A stretch of DNA of 64,000 nucleotides from Paramyrothecium sp. XJ0827 (Eukaryota > Ascomycota > Sordariomycetes > Hypocreales > Stachybotryaceae): positions 3,100,001-3,164,000 of the forward strand of contig JAJFPB010000002.1 in assembly GCA_020881915.1 (NCBI GenBank), written 5' to 3'. Below are positions 59,358-64,000 of this stretch, in pieces. Made by a program: the position numbers and the translations under genes. Numbering within the stretch: position 1 is the stretch's first letter; each line of letters starts with the position of its first letter. Below the pieces are notes generated by a model, which was not told the origin of the DNA, made no database searches, and was given only the letters and a program-made list of their open reading frames with translations.

Positions 59358-61382
59358 TCATCGTCTCAGCCTCTCAGGCTCGTCGAGGCTTCGCACCTTG
59401 ACGCGCGACGGCCCAGGCTTCATCTGTTCCCACTCGCCGTCCACCGTCCATCTGCCAGCCTTGGTATAATCGCCACTCGAACTCCCATCCATAAAAGCAA
59501 ATCTAAAATACTCCGGCAGACCCAGGGTCCTGTTCCTGGTCCACACAAATTCATCGCCGCCGTCTAAATCGTCGTAAAAGTATGATCGGAACCGCTCAAC
59601 GTCATTCACCAAGATGCTGATGCCGTCGAATCTCTTCTGGTCCGGGATATCCCACGTAAATGAAATGGTCGACATTCCTTCGCTGCTGTTGCCCAGATTG
59701 ATAACAGGGGCGTGGAGATTAGGAAGCATGGTTCCCTTTTGAGCGTCTCCCTGAAGAGCTGCGGGCGTCTGCAGCACAGGGTCAAATCCCCAGCGCGCGA
59801 TGCCGTTGATGAAGAGCCCAATGAGCAGGCCTTGGTAAATCAGAGACGGCCGGGTCTGGAGACTTGTGCCTGGCAAAAGCAGCAACGCCAAGATATAATG
59901 ATGAATCCTCAGATTCAGACCCGGCAAGAGAAGTGCTATCACAAGCGCCGCGACAAAGAGCCCGTACAGCTTGATATATCTAACAAAGCGGCCCTCCTGG
60001 CGGAAGAACCATATCTGCGTGGCAATGATCGCAACAAGGACAATGATAATAATAGCTAGCGCAGCCTTTGCGCCAGGCTGTTGGTCGAGGTCATGCTTGT
60101 TCAGTCGCTGAATGGGGATGAAGCTCAGTGTATAGTTGTCTAATGCGCCTACCCAGCACGGGCCCAGCCACAGGATGGTCTTTTCGATCTGTGCTGTCAG
60201 GCCTTTCAAGGTGCGGCGAACACCCATCTTGTCGTATATAACCCATGCGCAGAACATGGCCGGCAGAAACTTGCCGATAATATTTGAAAACAATGCGGCC
60301 ACCGAGCTGGTTGGGGGAGGGTCCAACGCCATGCCGACAGTCCAGAAAATGCCGATAAAGTTGGCAAAGAAAAAGAGGGCAGGGGACGAGGTGACGAGCG
60401 ACAGGACGCCAGTGAAAACAGCAGAGATGGCCAGAAGGGACCACCTATTGTCCGCCGCCGAGCAATCGATGTCTTGGACGAATTCAAATGCCGAGGGAAA
60501 GTAGGAATTGAAGCCGAAGCTCGATATGCCATTCCTTTGACTGCTGACGAAATCTCGTCGATTGCCGACCAGTTTCACGACGCCGCACCCTCCGTTCTGG
60601 TTCGAAATGACTCCGGCATGAATGGCAGCGCCGCACACGAACGAGTCGCTGCGATAGACAGCCTGCTCAGGATGCGCGTCACTGGGTGGGCCGCCGACGA
60701 TAAGTGGGGCGTAGAGAACCTCTTGGTCGCCCACGGCTCGTGGGTTCAGAACATGATGGCTCTCGCAGTTGGCGCTGCACTGGAACGCAAAGCCGCCGCT
60801 ACTGAACGGCCGGCAATCGTTGCCGTCGACGCCGCAGCTGTTCCCGGCGCCCCAGTACGTCACGCCGCAGCCGATCTTCTGGGGCTGTCCCCAGCCCGCG
60901 ATCTCCGTCGCCATGTTTCCATGCCGCTTGACGAAGACAAAGGTGATGAGCCAGATGGATAGGTATGCGAACACAAGCCACAGGCGGTGCCTCGGATCGG
61001 GAAGGAAACGCTTGACGAGGCGTAGCGGGTACTCTTGGATAGCGGGAAAGAAAGGCTTGATGCGGTAGGGCTGAGGGTTTGCAGGTCCCCGGGACCAAAC
61101 AACTACAGCTCGGGAGGCCCGGCGCACTGGAAAGGGGATCCAACGCCATCTCTTGCGGTCGTCGTCGCCGCGCATGAAGCGTGGTGTTGGCGTGCTGGTG
61201 CCGCTGCTGTCGTCGATCTGTAGTGCGGCAACGTTATCGAGCGGCGCATCCGGATGAGCCGCATCGTCCGGGTGATTGCGACCGCGGCCGCGGTTTGGTG
61301 CAGCGGCATCCGCACGACCGGTGCTGTCGTCTCGTTCTGTGTCGGCCATTAATGGGCGGCGTTCGTCGTAACGGTCATCCAT
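59358..61382 (-). CDS. LCCL domain-containing multi-pass membrane protein
   Basis: A single-exon frame of 674 aa. A hydrophilic N-terminus (about 130 residues, with a proline/arginine-rich stretch) precedes TM1 (HRLWLVFAYLSIWLITFVFV). The lumenal LCCL domain follows (about 195-310), with cysteine-bearing motifs CGVTYWGAGNSCGVDGNDC, FQCSANCESHHV and SFVCGAAIHAGVI, and NQNGGCGVVKL near its end. At least seven further hydrophobic helices come after SAADNRWSLLAISAVFTGVL, then a C-terminal soluble part (SFTWDIPDQKRFDGISILV). Such fungal LCCL membrane proteins are widespread and of unknown function; in other organisms the domain is found in secreted proteins. The start at 61382 is the only in-frame ATG near the N-terminus that gives this acidic/basic leader. 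Confidence 0.88.
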   Translation of the reverse strand: MDDRYDERRPLMADTERDDSTGRADAAAPNRGRGRNHPDDAAHPDAPLDNVAALQIDDSSGTSTPTPRFMRGDDDRKRWRWIPFPVRRASRAVVVWSRGPANPQPYRIKPFFPAIQEYPLRLVKRFLPDPRHRLWLVFAYLSIWLITFVFVKRHGNMATEIAGWGQPQKIGCGVTYWGAGNSCGVDGNDCRPFSSGGFAFQCSANCESHHVLNPRAVGDQEVLYAPLIVGGPPSDAHPEQAVYRSDSFVCGAAIHAGVISNQNGGCGVVKLVGNRRDFVSSQRNGISSFGFNSYFPSAFEFVQDIDCSAADNRWSLLAISAVFTGVLSLVTSSPALFFFANFIGIFWTVGMALDPPPTSSVAALFSNIIGKFLPAMFCAWVIYDKMGVRRTLKGLTAQIEKTILWLGPCWVGALDNYTLSFIPIQRLNKHDLDQQPGAKAALAIIIIVLVAIIATQIWFFRQEGRFVRYIKLYGLFVAALVIALLLPGLNLRIHHYILALLLLPGTSLQTRPSLIYQGLLIGLFINGIARWGFDPVLQTPAALQGDAQKGTMLPNLHAPVINLGNSSEGMSTISFTWDIPDQKRFDGISILVNDVERFRSYFYDDLDGGDEFVWTRNRTLGLPEYFRFAFMDGSSSGDYTKAGRWTVDGEWEQMKPGPSRVKVRSLDEPERLRR

Positions 61383-62092
61383 TGCGGACGAGGGCAGCCT
61401 GGACGGCGGGCTCGAGGGCGAGACGCTGGTTAATAAGCCCAGACAGGATCCCGGACGCCGTGTGCTGTCCAGGGGGGTTGGGGGCCGGGGGCTGTTTGAG
61501 CTGCGCCTGGACGGCTTGGCTTTTCTCTATTTGAGCGAACGAGACGGCAGAACGGCCGTCACTCTGAGGGGGGCAATCGACACCGTTCTACGAGCATTTA
61601 TGGACGGCTTTGATGGTGATCGAGGCAGGTTTGAGCATGAAATTCTCGGAAACTCCAGCCAGAGGGGTTGAGAACGCCATTCCCGCAATTTAAGACAATT
61701 CAACAAGGCCATGTCGGGATACTTTGCACCAGGAACGCCGCCCGTGACTGAGAGGCTCAAGCTCATTGGCCTGCCGTTTCACATCCGCTGGTTCCGGGAG
61801 TACCTCGAACCAAATCTGCCTTACCTAATCTGCTCCTTTTTGGGCCCTGAGGTACGTACCTTTAAATGTGCCCTTACTTGCGACTCTCAAGTGAGCCATT
61901 GATGGGAGAAAAAAAAAGAGGGATGGCCTTCAACTCATTGCAAACACCCCATCCCACACCATAACGAGGCGGGGATCGGAGCATTTAAAGTTGAAAGCCT
62001 CTGAAAGTCTCGGCGGTCTTGATTTATCTCTCTGGGCCTCCCCTCTCCGTAAATTGTTGAAGCTTCTTCACGGCATAGTCGACCATGTCAAG
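61383..62092. promoter_or_regulatory. Divergent promoter between LCCL and QTRT2 genes
   Basis: About 0.7 kb shared by two divergent genes. It contains a small plus-strand frame at 61711-61902 (listed separately) and an A-rich run near 61910. Confidence 0.5.
61711..61902 (+). CDS. Possible small protein or leader exon
   Basis: A frame of 63 codons begins at ATG 61711 (MSGYFAPGTPPVTERLKLIG, then LPFHIRWFREYLEPNLP). Its sequence is more protein-like than most short frames here, and a consensus donor GTACGT follows codon 47 (after GPE, intron start 61852). If spliced to an acceptor at 61990, the frame would run into the QTRT2 coding frame (LKASESLGG...), which makes a fused or extended N-terminus possible. 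Without splicing it ends at 61902. I recognise no family. It may be a separate small gene, an upstream ORF, or a chance frame. Confidence 0.35.
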   Translation: MSGYFAPGTPPVTERLKLIGLPFHIRWFREYLEPNLPYLICSFLGPEVRTFKCALTCDSQVSH

Positions 62093-63609
62093 ATGACCGA
62101 CGAGGCTCAACAACAAGATCAAGAAACAATGTCGCGACGGAAAATGGCGGACCTCTTTGTCACAGCTGTCAACGATGGCTGCACAGCGAGGCTCGGGAGG
62201 CTGGCCTTTCCCGGTCGGAAAGCCATCGACACCCCCAACTACACCTCAGTAACATCTCGCGGGGTCGTGCCGCATCTTACACCAGACAACGTCCGCAAGT
62301 ACACCTCGATAGGGGCCGAATACATGGCCCTAGAAGACTGTATGAATCCACAGCCAGGCTTGCGTCAAGTGATATCCCTAACAGCATTTTAGTTATCGAG
62401 AAAAAGGAGCCCCCCATCTTCAAGACGCCGAGCAGCAACCGCCGGCCGCTCCACAGCTTCACCGCGACACCTCATGATATCATGACGGTGCTGGGCCCAA
62501 GGCGCTGCCCTGCTGTCACGGCACCTGCCGGCAACGCGGCCCAGTCCATTGCCATCTTCACGTCAACGGGCTTCTACAACCTCAACGTAAAGGACTACAC
62601 CAAGGCTGTCAAGACTTTGCGGCCGGACCTCGTCATTCCCATGGCCGACCTGCCACACTTGAGCTCAAAACCGAACTCAAAGAAGCTTGTTCGCATGGTA
62701 GAGCGGACGGAGGAGTGGCTCACCGAGTTCTTCCGACAATTGGACCCCACCGATCTCACCTCTCAGGAGACTGCGGTATTCGCACCAGTACTCCCCGTGG
62801 AACACCCCATCCAGTGGGATTATCTTCGACACCTTGCAGAGGACGTCTCGGACGCTATTTCAGGATTGGCGGTTTACGATGTAAATCTGCTTCCCGAGCT
62901 CACAAGCTACGGCCCCTTGGCACCATTGCCAAAGATGTCCCTAGACCCGCCCAAATCTCCTCACGAAGTTTTGCGCCAGGTCTCCCTTGGCGTTGATATC
63001 TGCACCTTACCATTTGTAAATGCCGTTTCTGATGCCGGAGTGGCACTTACTCTTGCGTTCCCGGCTCCTGCCGAGGCGGAACGACAACCGCTGGGCGTAG
63101 ACATGTGGTCTCTAGACCACAGCACCTCGCTCAAGCCTCTTGCGGATGGCTGTGAGTGCTACGCTTGCTCGAAGCACCATCGAGCTTACATGCAGCATCT
63201 CCTCAATGCGAAGGAGATGTTGGGCTGGAATCTTCTGCAAATTCACAACCACCACATTATCAGCGAGTTCTTCCGCGGCATCCGCACAACACTCGGCAAG
63301 GGCGTAGATGCATTTGAGCAGGAAGTTAAACGATTCCAAGCTGCTTATGAGGCGGACCTTCCGCAGGGAACCGGACAAAGACCGCGGGCGCGAGGTTACC
63401 ACTTCAAGAGCGAGGTTGCGCAGGAGAAGATCAACAAATCGACGTGGAAGGACTTTGACGGGAAACAGGACCTAGGCCCTGCCGTAGAGCCGTCGTTGGT
63501 GAACGGAACTGTGCGGCAGGTCGTCAGCGATCGTGTGGAAACACCTCTGCAGCCGGACACGGATGGAGAAAGCCTAGCAGCAAAAGGATTTGGAAGCACA
63601 GCTAAATGA
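62093..63609 (+). CDS. qtrt2: Queuine tRNA-ribosyltransferase accessory subunit 2
   Basis: With QTRT1, this subunit exchanges guanine-34 of tRNAs with GUN anticodons for queuine. Exons 62093-62339 and 62393-63609 (53-nt intron with a CTAAC branch) give 487 aa; the join reads YMALED-FIEKKEPPIF. Conserved TGT features are DTPNYTSVTSRGVVPHLTPD in exon 1 and MTVLGPRRCPAVTAPAGN in exon 2. The zinc site is C336, C338, C341 (CECYAC) and H367, with the C341-to-His spacing of 26 as in bacterial TGT. The start at 62093 (MTDEAQQQ) is the first clean ATG, but ATGs within the next 17 codons are alternatives. Queuine must be salvaged, since eukaryotes do not make it. The QTRT1 partner is not in this window. 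Confidence 0.92.
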
Positions 63610-64000
63610 GTAGAAATAAAGATAGAGCGAAGCAAGAAGAAACTGTTGTTGACAAAAAAGGCTGACAAGCGACCTGAAATTGTCTTCCGATCTGGCGTGC
63701 AGCATCCCTCGAATAGCGAACCACATCGATAGTGGTCGAGGGATACACTGCCCACGCGATGATAGGCAGTTAAGCCAACGGAAGTTGCATCTCGCCACGA
63801 GTTGCAAACCGTCATCAACTCTCATGGACTATGGGGAATGATCATACAGACTATATCAAACGAAGACGCTCAAAAGACAACGACGGACGTCCTAGAAGAG
63901 GTAGTGGGACTATAGCTTGCATTCGACGGAGAAAAATGCACTTTTGTGCTCGATAGTGTGACTCTCTAGTATAACGACCTTGTCCTGGGGGACTCATGGC
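63610..64000. other. Non-coding stretch at window end
   Basis: About 0.4 kb downstream of the QTRT2 stop. No gene is seen. It should hold the 3' UTR. Confidence 0.6.

Noticed and set aside
1..64000. Secondary-metabolite cluster or prophage/CRISPR-like system
   Set aside because: No backbone synthase, tailoring set, phage genes or regular short repeats; the genes are housekeeping.

Overview
The window is nuclear DNA of a filamentous ascomycete (Pezizomycotina), most likely a Sordariomycete. Genes are interrupted by short GT-AG introns (about 51-113 nt, several with a CTAAC/CTGAC-like branch site). The gene set includes the mitochondrial aspartate/glutamate carrier, GT15 mannosyltransferase, MET12-type MTHFR, fungal Zn2Cys6 regulators and a GCP5-like tubulin-complex subunit. 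I cannot fix the order or genus without a search. No CRISPR array, rRNA, convincing tRNA, prophage or intact transposon is visible.

Layout. (1) 1.6-4.1 kb: kynurenine formamidase (+) converges on a monocarboxylate-type MFS transporter (-). (2) 6.3-8.3 kb: a regulator with an N-terminal PB1/ubiquitin-like region and a C-terminal zinc cluster (-), followed by 5.7 kb without a gene. (3) 14.0-20.4 kb: B-type mitotic cyclin (+) and aspartate/glutamate carrier (+). (4) 21.1-24.0 kb: a small 2EXR/F-box-like protein (-) and cystinosin (+). (5) 24.3-30.4 kb: mitochondrial leucyl-tRNA synthetase (-) and methylenetetrahydrofolate reductase (+), divergent, with a very AT-rich foldback between them. (6) 31.3-39.8 kb: a conserved nuclear protein (-), an ANY1/SLC66A2-like PQ-loop protein (-) and a large Zn2Cys6 transcription factor (-). 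(7) 39.8-52.0 kb: a 12.3-kb stretch with no supportable coding gene. (8) 52.0-63.6 kb: a compact block of MORG1-like WD40 protein (+), GT15 mannosyltransferase (-), GCP5-like protein (+), alpha/beta-hydrolase-fold protein (-), LCCL-domain membrane protein (-) and the QTRT2 queuine transferase subunit (+).

Nearly all genes are housekeeping: tryptophan-kynurenine/NAD metabolism, malate-aspartate shuttle, one-carbon metabolism, mitochondrial translation, Golgi glycosylation, vesicle and vacuole membranes, microtubule nucleation, cell cycle and tRNA queuosine. They form no operon-like pathway. Convergent and divergent pairs dominate the compact parts. The two long gene-free stretches both lie upstream of zinc-cluster regulators, which fits extended regulatory DNA. 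The most unusual signals are an alpha/beta-hydrolase that appears to lack its catalytic Ser and His, a cluster of five 8-bp palindromes AGGTACCT in the divergent promoter at 55.1 kb, the 8%-GC foldback at 27.8 kb, and a decayed inverted repeat at 36.0 kb. Exon joins were derived by hand from splice sites and reading frame; each total coding length is divisible by three.
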